A stretch of DNA of 64,000 bases from Hyphomicrobiaceae bacterium (GTDB lineage Bacteria; Pseudomonadota; Alphaproteobacteria; Rhizobiales; Hyphomicrobiaceae): assembly GCA_020442165.1 (NCBI GenBank), contig JAGRKV010000017.1:186001-250000 (forward strand), given 5' to 3'. Below the pieces are notes generated by a model, which worked only from the letters and a program-made list of their open reading frames with translations, ran no database searches and was not told where the DNA came from. The position numbers and the translations under genes were made by a program. Position 1 is the stretch's first letter. Each line of letters opens with the position of its first letter. Shown one piece after another: positions 9,977-17,362 of the stretch.

Positions 9977-10004
9977 AAAGGCCGGTCCGTAAGGACCGGC
10001 CTTT
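9977..10004 (+). terminator. Intrinsic terminator after the amidase gene
   Basis: Perfect 12-bp stem (9977-9988 with 9993-10004), GTAA tetraloop, with the T-bearing 3' arm followed by a short T-rich stretch. It starts 26 nt after the amidase stop codon. Confidence 0.85.
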
Positions 10005-10697
10005 GGTATTCGTAGCCGGCAGCGCTATCGCACCTTGGCGCCGGCAGGGCGGATTTAGCACCTACTTGGGGGACGAGCGGGTTTGAGGCGCCAGAGCAGG
10101 ATAAACCAATCGGGCTCTAATTTGATGCTGTCGAGAGAACGGCGGAACGCTGCGAGGAGAACGGGGACAATCGATGGATGACGGCGCACGGGCATGTGCC
10201 ACTCCATTTTCGTGGGGTTTCCGCCGGATGGCCTGTGCAAAGGCCTTACCCCTCTCGTCATGCTCACAACGCATCCAGTCCGCGGGCCAGGAAAGCCCGT
10301 GGCGGTTTGATGAGGCAATCTGAAAGTGGCCGGCGGCTATCGGTGATGGGGCTATCGGGGTATTCCGGTGCATTCGACGGCCGACGGTCCCTCGGGCGGT
10401 CCCACCCTTTTCCGCCACACGTCTGCCGCTCAAGTTGGACTGGTCAACGCCAGTTCCAAATGATTTCGTCAAGGGCCATCCCTCACGCCCTGACGCATGC
10501 ACCCAAGACGGCTTTCCGCCGAGCCCTGCTCCCGGAAAGTCCCCGCCCGGTGGATGATGAAATGTCATCCACGGCCTCAACGGTAAGTGATTCGTGCAAA
10601 GCTTTGCTGACACACTCTGGTATTTTTTGCGTTGCATCTGCTGCTTAGCTTTCGGCCCATACGCAACAGGCGACAACCGGCCCGCCACAAACAACAA
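10005..10697. other. Gene-free, hairpin-rich interval between two inward-facing terminators
   Basis: No open frame here looks like a protein: the longest, on the minus strand at 10062-10697, has an Arg/Pro/His-rich composition typical of a shadow frame. The interval holds several inverted repeats, including a perfect 8-bp stem at 10550-10557/10565-10572, and a 12-nt palindrome GCAAAGCTTTGC near 10600. I compared it mentally with RNase P RNA, tmRNA, SRP RNA and common riboswitches and found no match. An RNA gene with its own promoter is possible. Confidence 0.4.
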
Positions 10698-10718
10698 GGG
10701 CCGGCGATTTGCCGGCCC
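10698..10718 (-). terminator. Probable rpoH transcription terminator
   Basis: Perfect 8-bp GC stem (10698-10705 with 10711-10718) and a 5-nt loop. Read on the minus strand the 3' arm is followed by TTGTTGTTTG, a T-rich tail, so it suits transcripts arriving from rpoH. Confidence 0.6.
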
Positions 10719-10786
10719 CTGTCTCAGTCTTGCTCATGATTATTCTGCACCTGCGGACTGGCTGCGCCCGCAGCTTCTAACCTTAT

Positions 10787-10902
10787 GCCTTGAGCATGTT
10801 CTTCACGCTGAACCGCAATACACTTCAGCTAAACATGCTCGCCTGCCTTGAGCATGTTCTTCACGCTGAACCGCAACACACTTCAGCTAAACAAGCCCTA
10901 GT
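10787..10902 (-). repeat. Two tandem copies of a 58-bp hairpin repeat at the 3' end of rpoH
   Basis: Copies at 10787-10844 and 10845-10902 are nearly identical. Each contains the inverted pair GCTGAA/TTCAGC around 11 nt; the first copy also has an outer AGCATGT/ACATGCT pair. The second copy reaches the rpoH stop codon. A diverged single copy lies at 53550-53588, again directly after a minus-strand stop codon. It resembles a REP-type dispersed element or a shared 3' mRNA structure. Confidence 0.75.
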
Positions 10903-11788
10903 GACCGGCGGACGAGTGGGCCTCGGCCGCCGAATCCGTAACCGCCTTCTGCACCTTTTCGAACGCCCGCACCTCGATCTGCCGGATGCGCTCGCGGCTG
11001 ACGCCAAACTCCACTGAGAGGTCTTCCAGTGTCGCTGGATCCTCAGACAGGCGGCGCGCCTCGAAAATCCTGCGCTCGCGGTCGTTCAGTTGCGACAGCG
11101 CGCGTGCGAGATAATTCCGGCGGTGATCGAGCTCTTCCGACTCGGCTAGCGCCTCCTCCTGATCGGGCGTATCGTCCACCAGCCAGTCCTGCCACTCGCC
11201 CGATTCAGAATCGGCCCTGATCGGCGCGTTCAAGGATGCGTCGCCGCCCAGCCTACGGTTCATGGACACGACGTCGTCCTTCGTCACGCCAAGCTTGCGC
11301 GCGATGGTCTCGACATGCTCCGGCTTCAAGTCGCCTTCCTCGAGCGCCTGCAACTGGCCCTTCACGCGGCGCAAATTGAAGAACAGCTTCTTTTGCGCGG
11401 CAGTGGTGCCCATCTTGACCAGGCTCCACGAGCGAAGGATGTACTCCTGGATCGAGGCGCGTATCCACCACATGGCATAGGTGGCCAGACGGAAGCCCTT
11501 GTCAGGCTCGAAGCGCTTGACCGCCTGCATCAGGCCGACGTTGCCTTCCGAAATGACCTCGCCAATCGGCAGACCATAGCCGCGGTAGCCCATGGCAATA
11601 CGCGCCACGAGACGCAGATGTGACGTGACAAGCTTGTGTGCGGCCTCTGAGTCAGCATGCTCCTGCCAACGCTTGGCGAGCATGTACTCCTCATTAGGCT
11701 CCAACATCGGGAAGCGGCGGATCTCCTCCAGATAGCGAGCGAGACCACCAGATCCTGCGGCAATCGTGGGTAGCGCCTTCGTCGTCAT
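10898..11788 (-). CDS. rpoH: RNA polymerase sigma-32 factor RpoH
   Basis: Heat-shock sigma factor of the sigma-70 family, 296 residues. Region 2 is clear (RLVARIAMGYRGYGLP, EGNVGLMQAVKRFEPDKGFRLATYAMWWIRASIQEYIL). It is followed by the RpoH box QKKLFFNLRR, which separates sigma-32 from other group members, and by region 4.2 (VSRERIRQIEVRAFEKVQ). A GAGGGA sequence lies just before the ATG. Alphaproteobacteria often have several rpoH copies; whether this is the main heat-shock copy or a specialised one cannot be told from the sequence. A tandem repeat and a terminator follow it. Confidence 0.93.
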   Translation of the reverse strand: MTTKALPTIAAGSGGLARYLEEIRRFPMLEPNEEYMLAKRWQEHADSEAAHKLVTSHLRLVARIAMGYRGYGLPIGEVISEGNVGLMQAVKRFEPDKGFRLATYAMWWIRASIQEYILRSWSLVKMGTTAAQKKLFFNLRRVKGQLQALEEGDLKPEHVETIARKLGVTKDDVVSMNRRLGGDASLNAPIRADSESGEWQDWLVDDTPDQEEALAESEELDHRRNYLARALSQLNDRERRIFEARRLSEDPATLEDLSVEFGVSRERIRQIEVRAFEKVQKAVTDSAAEAHSSAGH

Positions 11789-12293
11789 CTCATCCCTCGT
11801 TTCCGGCGGGCTTGTCCTTAAGGAACGATCGAAACCGGTTCGATCCGTCGGGACCCGCTACGTCGGCAGTTTCGGGTAACAATCTTGGCGAAACGAAGCC
11901 AATGGTGTCTCGCGTCTGTCGTCACTCTCATCCGGGCAACTCGCCTCGGACCACCTTTGTTCCCCCTCGGCCTTATTCCGACCTGGGAGTTCAAGATTTA
12001 TCGCATGGCCTTACCATTACGGCAACGCACAACTGCGTGTGATGTTTGTGTACATTGACGCACCTCGCCACCAGTTGCCGGGCCGAGGGAGATCGTCATT
12101 GCAGAGGCATTCTGCAAGACCTGACCGAAATTTTTCGCAGCCTGCGGACCCGGCGGAGTCCTGGCCTCACCACACGCTGGCGACGGATCGAGCAGCCAGA
12201 TTTTTGGGGCAGAAAGCACGACGACCGGGATGAACCCCCGGCCGCCGCTCATTTTCGAAATGTATAGACTATTGAAAAGACGTCACTTTCTAA
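11789..12293. other. Intergenic region upstream of rpoH
   Basis: About 500 nt without a convincing gene. It must hold the rpoH promoter and leader on the minus strand and the 3' end of the small membrane-protein gene. I see no clear sigma-32 or ECF-type promoter pair and no strong terminator. Confidence 0.4.
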
Positions 12294-12524
12294 TCACGAC
12301 TTGTCGAAATCTATGCGGTCGCCCCAGTTCGATCCCGACATGCTCCTGTCCACGCGATCCGTGCGGGAGCTGTTGGGCCACAGGGCGACAAGCGAAAACA
12401 CACCGAGCAGAACCAGCGCCGCGACCGTCGCATGGATGCTCTTGAAGAGTTGCAGGCCCTCTTCCTGGGCAAGCAGCAGGATAATCACGAAAACCGTCGA
12501 CAGAACCTTGAAGCGGATCGGCAT
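12294..12524 (-). CDS. Small two-TM membrane protein
   Basis: 76 residues with two hydrophobic segments (VLSTVFVIILLLA and TVAALVLLGVFSLVAL) and a polar, acidic C-terminal tail. The ATG at 12524 has a GAGGG sequence 7 nt upstream; the frame stays open to a TTG at 12581 but without a better site. It is an isolated gene between rpoH and rluD. No family recognised. Confidence 0.55.
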   Translation of the reverse strand: MPIRFKVLSTVFVIILLLAQEEGLQLFKSIHATVAALVLLGVFSLVALWPNSSRTDRVDRSMSGSNWGDRIDFDKS

Positions 12525-12601
12525 GCTTGAACCCTCACATCTATCAGGCTCCAGTTGTAGCCGATCGGTCTTAAGGAACAATTTGTCGGGAAGGTTGCAT
12601 T

Positions 12602-12628
12602 GAAAAAAGAAGACCGCGTCTCTTTTTC
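12602..12628 (-). terminator. Probable terminator after rluD
   Basis: Imperfect inverted repeat pairing GAAAAAGAGAC with GTCTTCTTTTTTC across a GCG loop. On the minus strand it ends in a run of T, about 120 nt beyond the rluD stop codon. It could act in both directions. Confidence 0.5.
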
Positions 12629-12745
12629 GATTAATCTGTTGATTATAGTCAGTTAATTTCTTTCATCCTGAATTGCCAACCGCCGCCTTTTGCTGCGGCG
12701 GGGAACAATTGGCCGGCGCAGGTCAGACTTGCTCGTCCGGCCATT

Positions 12746-13843
12746 TCACACTGGCAGTTGCCGCAGCGCGTCGATCAAGCGCTGCAGATCTGGCGGCAGG
12801 GGACTTTCGAAATGCATCGCCTCTCCCGACAACGGATGCTCGAACCCCAATTCGGCGGCATGGAGGGCCTGGCGACCGAGATGGCTAAGTGCCTGCTCCG
12901 CTTGTGGGGAAAGCTTGCGGACGCTCGACTTGAAGCCAGCGCCGTAGACGTTATCGCCCAGCAGCGGGTGGCCGATGTGGGCCATGTGGACGCGGATCTG
13001 ATGGGTGCGCCCGGTTTCCAGCTCCAGGCGTAGCAGCGCGGCCAGAGGTCCTTCTAAATCCGCGGTCGGCTGGGCGGCGGCCGGCAGACCTCGGCGGCGG
13101 CGGCCAGCGTTGCCCGGCACGCCGGTCGGCGGATACTGCTCCACGACCTCATAGTGGGTGATGGCTTCGCGTGCAGACTCGGCGTTGCTGACTGCAATCT
13201 TTGTCCGGTTGTGCGTGGATCGGGCCAGCGGCGCGTCAATCGCACCCTTTACGCGATCAGGCACGCGCCAGCACACGGCGATGTAAGCACGATGCAGCCT
13301 GCCATCGCGGCCATGCGCGGCGAACTGTTCCGACAAGGAGCGGTGGGCTATGTCGGTTTTGGCGACCACCAGCAGGCCGGAGGTCTCCTTATCCAGCCGA
13401 TGCACGATACCCGGGCGGCGGACTCCACCAATACCCGACAGGCTATCGCCACAATGGGCAATGAGCGCGTTGACCAGGGTTCCTGCCGCATGGCCAGCGG
13501 CGGGGTGGACGACAAGACCAGCCGGCTTGTCGATAACGAGGAGCTGAGCATCTTCATAAACCACATCGAGCGCAATGGCCTCGCCTGCGGGGCGTGCCGG
13601 AGCAGGCTTTGGCACATCGATCTCGATCACATCGCCGGGTTTGACCCTCGCGTTACGGTCGCCTATCGTCCGGCCGCCGAGCCTTACGTGGCCGTCCTGA
13701 ATGAGCGCCTGAACGCGAGAGCGGCTGAGTTCGCTCAGGTTGCGTGCAAGGACAGCATCCAGGCGCCGGCCGTCATCGACCGGGTCCACGGTGACAACGA
13801 AAGTCCTTTCGCCGTCATCCTGCATGGAGTACGGCCCTTCCAT
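12746..13843 (-). CDS. rluD: RluA-family 23S rRNA pseudouridine synthase (RluD type)
   Basis: Predicted to convert uridines in helix 69 of 23S rRNA to pseudouridine. An N-terminal S4 RNA-binding domain (RLDAVLARNLSELSRSRVQALIQDG) is followed by the catalytic domain with the nucleophilic Asp in RLDKETSGLLVVAK. Family blocks VIDKPAGLVVHP and ELETGRTHQIRVHMAHIGHPLLGD are intact. An Arg/Pro-rich insert of about 25 residues precedes the last block. Total length is 365 residues, or 359 if started at the inner ATG 13825. It is divergent from the next gene with only 17 nt between starts. Confidence 0.9.
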   Translation of the reverse strand: MEGPYSMQDDGERTFVVTVDPVDDGRRLDAVLARNLSELSRSRVQALIQDGHVRLGGRTIGDRNARVKPGDVIEIDVPKPAPARPAGEAIALDVVYEDAQLLVIDKPAGLVVHPAAGHAAGTLVNALIAHCGDSLSGIGGVRRPGIVHRLDKETSGLLVVAKTDIAHRSLSEQFAAHGRDGRLHRAYIAVCWRVPDRVKGAIDAPLARSTHNRTKIAVSNAESAREAITHYEVVEQYPPTGVPGNAGRRRRGLPAAAQPTADLEGPLAALLRLELETGRTHQIRVHMAHIGHPLLGDNVYGAGFKSSVRKLSPQAEQALSHLGRQALHAAELGFEHPLSGEAMHFESPLPPDLQRLIDALRQLPV

Positions 13844-13860
13844 GCGAGGAGCGCTCCAAC

Positions 13861-14316
13861 ATGGCTGCTGACGACGACGAGATGCCGTTCCGCTGGAGCC
13901 TGTTCCTGCCCGCGGATGGCGATACGCCGTCGATGCGCGCCACGAAATATGCCGTGATCGGCATGGGAATCGTCCTGATTCTCGGCTTCTTCATCATTCT
14001 TGCCCGCATCGTTTATCTGACATCGCGGATGGATGCGAGCCTGCCTCCAACCGGGGAGTTGCAGCTGGCCTTGCCCGCCGGGACGGAAATCAAGACGATG
14101 GCGCTTGATGGGCATCGGCTGGCCCTGCATCTGGCCGGTCCTGGAGCGGCTGACCGATCCATAGCTCTCTACGACATCGCCACCGGGCGTGTGATTTCGC
14201 GCATTACCTTGCAACAAGGTGAACCGGGGGCCTCCGCCACAACGGGTGTCGCCAAACCAACTCCTGCTGGCGACCACCAGTCTCCGCCAGCCGTTGGCCC
14301 GCCGTCTGGCCAATGA
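13861..14316 (+). CDS. Single-pass membrane protein of unknown function
   Basis: 151 residues: a short cytoplasmic N-terminus, one strong transmembrane helix (residues ~28-52, AVIGMGIVLILGFFIILARIV), then a periplasmic domain and a Pro/Ser-rich tail. A GAGGAG sequence precedes the ATG. The divergent pairing with rluD resembles what I recall from related genomes, but I have no functional family for it. Confidence 0.7.
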   Translation: MAADDDEMPFRWSLFLPADGDTPSMRATKYAVIGMGIVLILGFFIILARIVYLTSRMDASLPPTGELQLALPAGTEIKTMALDGHRLALHLAGPGAADRSIALYDIATGRVISRITLQQGEPGASATTGVAKPTPAGDHQSPPAVGPPSGQ

Positions 14317-14456
14317 ACCCGCAGGGCATTGAACCCAGCAGGCTTCGGCCTTGAATCGCGGCAGCTGAAGGATCTTGTCGGCCGGGCCGGCAATTGAGGA
14401 AATCGGCCTTGATCCCCCGTCGCTGCTGACATATACGTTGCGGCCTCAAGAGCGCT

Positions 14457-14532
14457 GTCCCGTTCGTCTAGTGGCCTAGGACACCAGCCTCTCACGTTGG
14501 GAACAGGGGTTCGAGTCCCCTACGGGGCGCCA
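14457..14532 (+). tRNA. tRNA-Glu (anticodon CTC)
   Basis: The 7-bp acceptor stem pairs GTCCCGT (14457-14463) with ACGGGGC (14522-14528) with one G-U. The anticodon stem CCAGC/GTTGG encloses loop CTCTCAC, giving anticodon CTC. The T arm contains GGTTCGAGTCC, and CCA is encoded at 14530-14532. An integrase-like remnant follows about 100 nt downstream. Confidence 0.93.
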
Positions 14533-14633
14533 TCTCACCATCAAGCCATTGAAGTCGTAGAAGTCCTTGGTTTCCAAGGCCTTTGGAAACTTGACTGCTA
14601 CCTTTCACTGCTACCATGCAGGGTATGGTCGAG

Positions 14634-14843
14634 ATGGCAGAATATCCGGACATGACGTGCCGGAATGGGTCCATCAACCTCTACTACAAGCGTCCTGTGC
14701 TGAAGGAGCTATGTGCTCCCGGTCGGCGCGAACAGGTCTGGCGCTCGTCGAAGTCGAGCGACCCCAACGTCGCCAAGGCTGCCTATCGAGTTGCAGACGC
14801 CGAGACCGAAGCGCAGTTCGACGAGCAGTGTCGCGAAGACTAG
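14634..14843 (+). pseudogene. Truncated N-terminus resembling a tyrosine-type integrase
   Basis: About 70 residues. The pattern NGSINLYYKRPV...GRREQVWRSS...DPNVAKAAYRVADAETEAQFDE is very like the N-terminal SAM-like/DUF6538-type segment of phage and island integrases. A stop codon ends the frame before any core-binding or catalytic domain, and no catalytic R-H-R-Y residues follow in any frame. Its position just after tRNA-Glu, reading away from it, is where an island integrase would sit. The similarity is by eye only; an unrelated small protein remains possible. Confidence 0.5.
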
Positions 14844-15174
14844 GTCTATGGCGATTGTCGAGATCGAGCGACTAATCGCACATGTCGGCAATCGGCCAAT
14901 TGCCGACATGCGGATGGCTATGCAGTGCTTCGCTACAATCGGCTCTCGAATTTTATTGCTGATGAACAACAAGGCAGGGCGTCGCTGGCCGTTATGATCG
15001 GAATTCCGGTCCGATCCGGGCCGATTGGGGAAATGCCGAAAGTGCAGAGTTCCGGGCAGAGAGCACGGTCAATCTTGCACTGTTATTCGCGGGACAACGT
15101 GCGGCTGGTGGTACGGAGCACGCTACGGAGCCCCCGGCAAAACGGGCGACATGTGAGAGACAGTGCCGGCATTA
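14844..15174. other. Gene-free stretch with a long inverted repeat
   Basis: No credible gene. It includes a perfect 12-bp inverted repeat at 14881-14910 and the 3' flank of the sensor-kinase gene. It may be decayed mobile-element DNA following the integrase remnant. Confidence 0.4.
14881..14910. repeat. Perfect 12-bp inverted repeat with 6-nt loop
   Basis: Arms CATGTCGGCAAT (14881-14892) and ATTGCCGACATG (14899-14910) around CGGCCA. No T-run on either side, so it is not an obvious terminator; it may be a protein-binding site or a mobile-element end. Confidence 0.8.
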
Positions 15175-16527
15175 TCAATTCAGTGAAGCTTGGCGGAGTT
15201 CAAGAACCGCTCTGAGGCCACCGAGATCCGACGTCTCCAACTTCACATCGCCGCCATAGAGCCTGGCGAGATCCCGCACGATTGTCAGCCCGAGGCCGCC
15301 GCCTGGCTTCTGACTGTCCCAACGCTCACCAAGGCGAAATACAATCTCCAAAGCCTCGGGCGGAAGGCCCGGACCATCGTCCTCGACGAAAATTTGCACA
15401 TTGCCGCTTGTCGCGGATGGCGCACTCGATATTCGGACCTTCGATCGCGCATGCTTGCAGGCGTTGTCCACAAGATTGGCGAGCATCTCGTTAAGGTCCT
15501 GTGGATCGGAAGCCACCATCAAGTCGTCCCTGATGGTGTTAGTGATCTCAAGGCCGCGGTCAACATGAAGCCGCCGGAGCGCGCTGACAATATCGCCAGC
15601 AGCCTTGGACACGGACGCGACAGTACCCGGCGCGGAACGCAAAGCGACCGCACGCGCCCTGGCTATCTGGTAGTCGACGTGAGACTGCATCCTGTGACAC
15701 TGCGCGAGTATCGTATCCGAGGCATTCGTAATGCCCTGATCCTTTAGCCGGTAGGCTTCGTCGGTCAGCACCGCGAGGGATGTCTTCAGACCGTGCGCCA
15801 TGTTGCCGGCCTGCGTCCTTGCACGTTGAATGAGATCACTCGTTGATGCCAAAAGCATGTTCAATTCGTCGACAAGCGGCTGCACTTCGTTCGGGAACTC
15901 ACCGTCAAGTCGGGCCGACTGCCCCGCGCGCACAGGAATCAGTGCGCTTCGCAGCTGGCTCAACGGACGCAACGCAAGCAGAATCAGGAGTGCAGAGGAA
16001 GCGACCATCATCAATGCGAAGGCGCCAAGCGCCACGAACAAGGTGTGGTCGAACGTCCGCACGACTTCTTCGAGATGGCGCCGGTCGGTTCCGATGAGAA
16101 AGTGGATTGGCGATGCCGTCGGCACCGGCCACGCCGACCGCTCGATCACCAGTAGTGAACCCGTCGGCCCCTGGATCTCATGGCGGTGGACGTCGATATC
16201 CTTCTCGGTGTCTACCGGTGTCTTCAGGATCGGACCTTGCAGGGAATCAGACCGGGCCAGTACTTTTCCCTCGCGCTGGATCTCCCAGTAATAGCCCGAC
16301 CGTGCGACATCGTATCGGGGGTCAGACAGCTGCCGATCCAGGTTGGCACCGGATTGATTGACGTGGGCAAGACGCTGCAGCTCGTCGAGATGGATATGAA
16401 GCTCATCGTAGAACTGAGCCGTCACATGGTGACGGAATATTCCTGACAGCAACACGCCGGCAGCAATCACGCCAATTATAGTCCACACCGTTGCGGCGCC
16501 GATAAGCCGCGCTTTCAGGTTCTTCAT
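15175..16527 (-). CDS. Sensor histidine kinase (PhoQ/FeuQ-like H-box)
   Basis: Inner-membrane kinase of about 450 residues, paired with the response regulator directly upstream (13-nt gap). TM1 (AATVWTIIGVIAAGVLLSGI) and TM2 (LFVALGAFALMMVASSALLILLAL) flank a periplasmic domain containing several His residues. A HAMP-like region follows, then the H-box NMAHGLKTSLAVLTDEA, and ATPase motifs N (LANLVDNACKHA), G1 (VEDDGPGLPP) and G2 (GGGLGLTIV). The residue after HGLKT is Ser where a Pro is usual. The start at ATG 16527 gives a normal N-terminus. The signal is unknown; the adjacent efflux operon suggests a metal or other cation. Confidence 0.88.
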   Translation of the reverse strand: MKNLKARLIGAATVWTIIGVIAAGVLLSGIFRHHVTAQFYDELHIHLDELQRLAHVNQSGANLDRQLSDPRYDVARSGYYWEIQREGKVLARSDSLQGPILKTPVDTEKDIDVHRHEIQGPTGSLLVIERSAWPVPTASPIHFLIGTDRRHLEEVVRTFDHTLFVALGAFALMMVASSALLILLALRPLSQLRSALIPVRAGQSARLDGEFPNEVQPLVDELNMLLASTSDLIQRARTQAGNMAHGLKTSLAVLTDEAYRLKDQGITNASDTILAQCHRMQSHVDYQIARARAVALRSAPGTVASVSKAAGDIVSALRRLHVDRGLEITNTIRDDLMVASDPQDLNEMLANLVDNACKHARSKVRISSAPSATSGNVQIFVEDDGPGLPPEALEIVFRLGERWDSQKPGGGLGLTIVRDLARLYGGDVKLETSDLGGLRAVLELRQASLN

Positions 16528-16540
16528 GAATGTCGCTTCC

Positions 16541-17194
16541 TCACCCCATACGGTAACCCAGCCCGCGCACGGTGGTGATGAGGTCGGCTCCAAGCTTGCG
16601 TCGCAGGCGGCTGACATAAACTTCGATTGTATTTGACTCACGACTCTCGTCGAGAGCGTAGAGGTGTTCGACGAGCTCCGATTGCGGGATGATGCGGCCA
16701 AGACGATGCATGAAATAATTGAGCATGCGCAGCTCGCGCGCGGTCATCTCGACGGGTGCGCCACCGCGCGTCACGCTGCCGCTGCCCAGATCCAGCGTAA
16801 TGTCGCGAAACGAAATAGCCGATGCCGTGTGTCCTGATGCCCTGCGGATGAGCGCTCGAAGACGCGCCGCCACCTCAGGCACATGGAAGGGTTTTGAAAT
16901 GTAGTCGTCAGCCCCAGCATTCAACCCATCGACCTTCTCCGACCAAGTGCCGCGAGCGGTCAAAACCAGAACCGGAGTAGAGTTCCCTGCAGACCGCCAA
17001 CGCTTCAATACATCGATGCCCTCCATCTCCGGCAACCCGAGATCAAGAATGACCGCATCGAACGTGTCGTCTGTGCCCATGTGAAAGCCGTCAACACCGT
17101 TCTCGGCGCGCTCCACGGCAAAGCCTGTCGCAGAGAGCCCCTCGACAAGGCGTTTTGCGATTTCGTCGTCGTCCTCGACCAACAGGATGCGAAT
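16541..17194 (-). CDS. OmpR-family response regulator, probable ATT start
   Basis: A 217-residue two-domain regulator. The receiver domain shows the acidic cluster VEDDD, the phospho-acceptor Asp in AVILDLGLP, the Thr/Lys switch (LVLTARG, YISKPF), and the OmpR-type winged helix (SNTIEVYVSRLRRKLG, TTVRGLGYRMG). The frame has no ATG or GTG near the expected start. An ATT at 17192-17194 gives MRILLVEDDD, the canonical opening, and is preceded 8 nt upstream by AGGAGG. The only upstream ATG in frame (17278) would add a non-homologous leader. Probably controls the divergent efflux operon 168 nt away. Confidence 0.85.
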   Translation of the reverse strand: MRILLVEDDDEIAKRLVEGLSATGFAVERAENGVDGFHMGTDDTFDAVILDLGLPEMEGIDVLKRWRSAGNSTPVLVLTARGTWSEKVDGLNAGADDYISKPFHVPEVAARLRALIRRASGHTASAISFRDITLDLGSGSVTRGGAPVEMTARELRMLNYFMHRLGRIIPQSELVEHLYALDESRESNTIEVYVSRLRRKLGADLITTVRGLGYRMG

Positions 17195-17362
17195 GCGCCT
17201 GTCCTCCTCGAATTGCTTGCCACTGTTATAACGCGGGACCTGAAACGGACCTGAAAGCGGATCGCAGCTATGTCGCATGCTGGGGGATGCCGAGTTCAGT
17301 TTGGTTTCAGCTTGGCATGACAAGTGAGGGCAGAACCCCGGGCAAGATCCAGGAACCCCATT

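Noticed and set aside
10530..10575. GGAAAGTCC followed by a hairpin, considered as RNase P RNA
   Set aside because: The conserved flanks of bacterial RNase P RNA (GAGGAAAGTCCGGGC and the later conserved blocks) are absent.
10062..10697. Open frame of 211 codons on the minus strand in the gene-free interval
   Set aside because: Composition is Arg, Pro, His and Ser-rich without domains, no good ribosome site is visible, and the region is dominated by inverted repeats.
11815..11835. GGAAC sequence near rpoH considered as an EcfG-type promoter
   Set aside because: No CGTT at the required 16-17 nt spacing, and it is on the opposite strand to rpoH.
13154..13957. Plus-strand 267-codon frame within rluD
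   Set aside because: It is antisense to a clearly conserved gene and has no recognisable domain.
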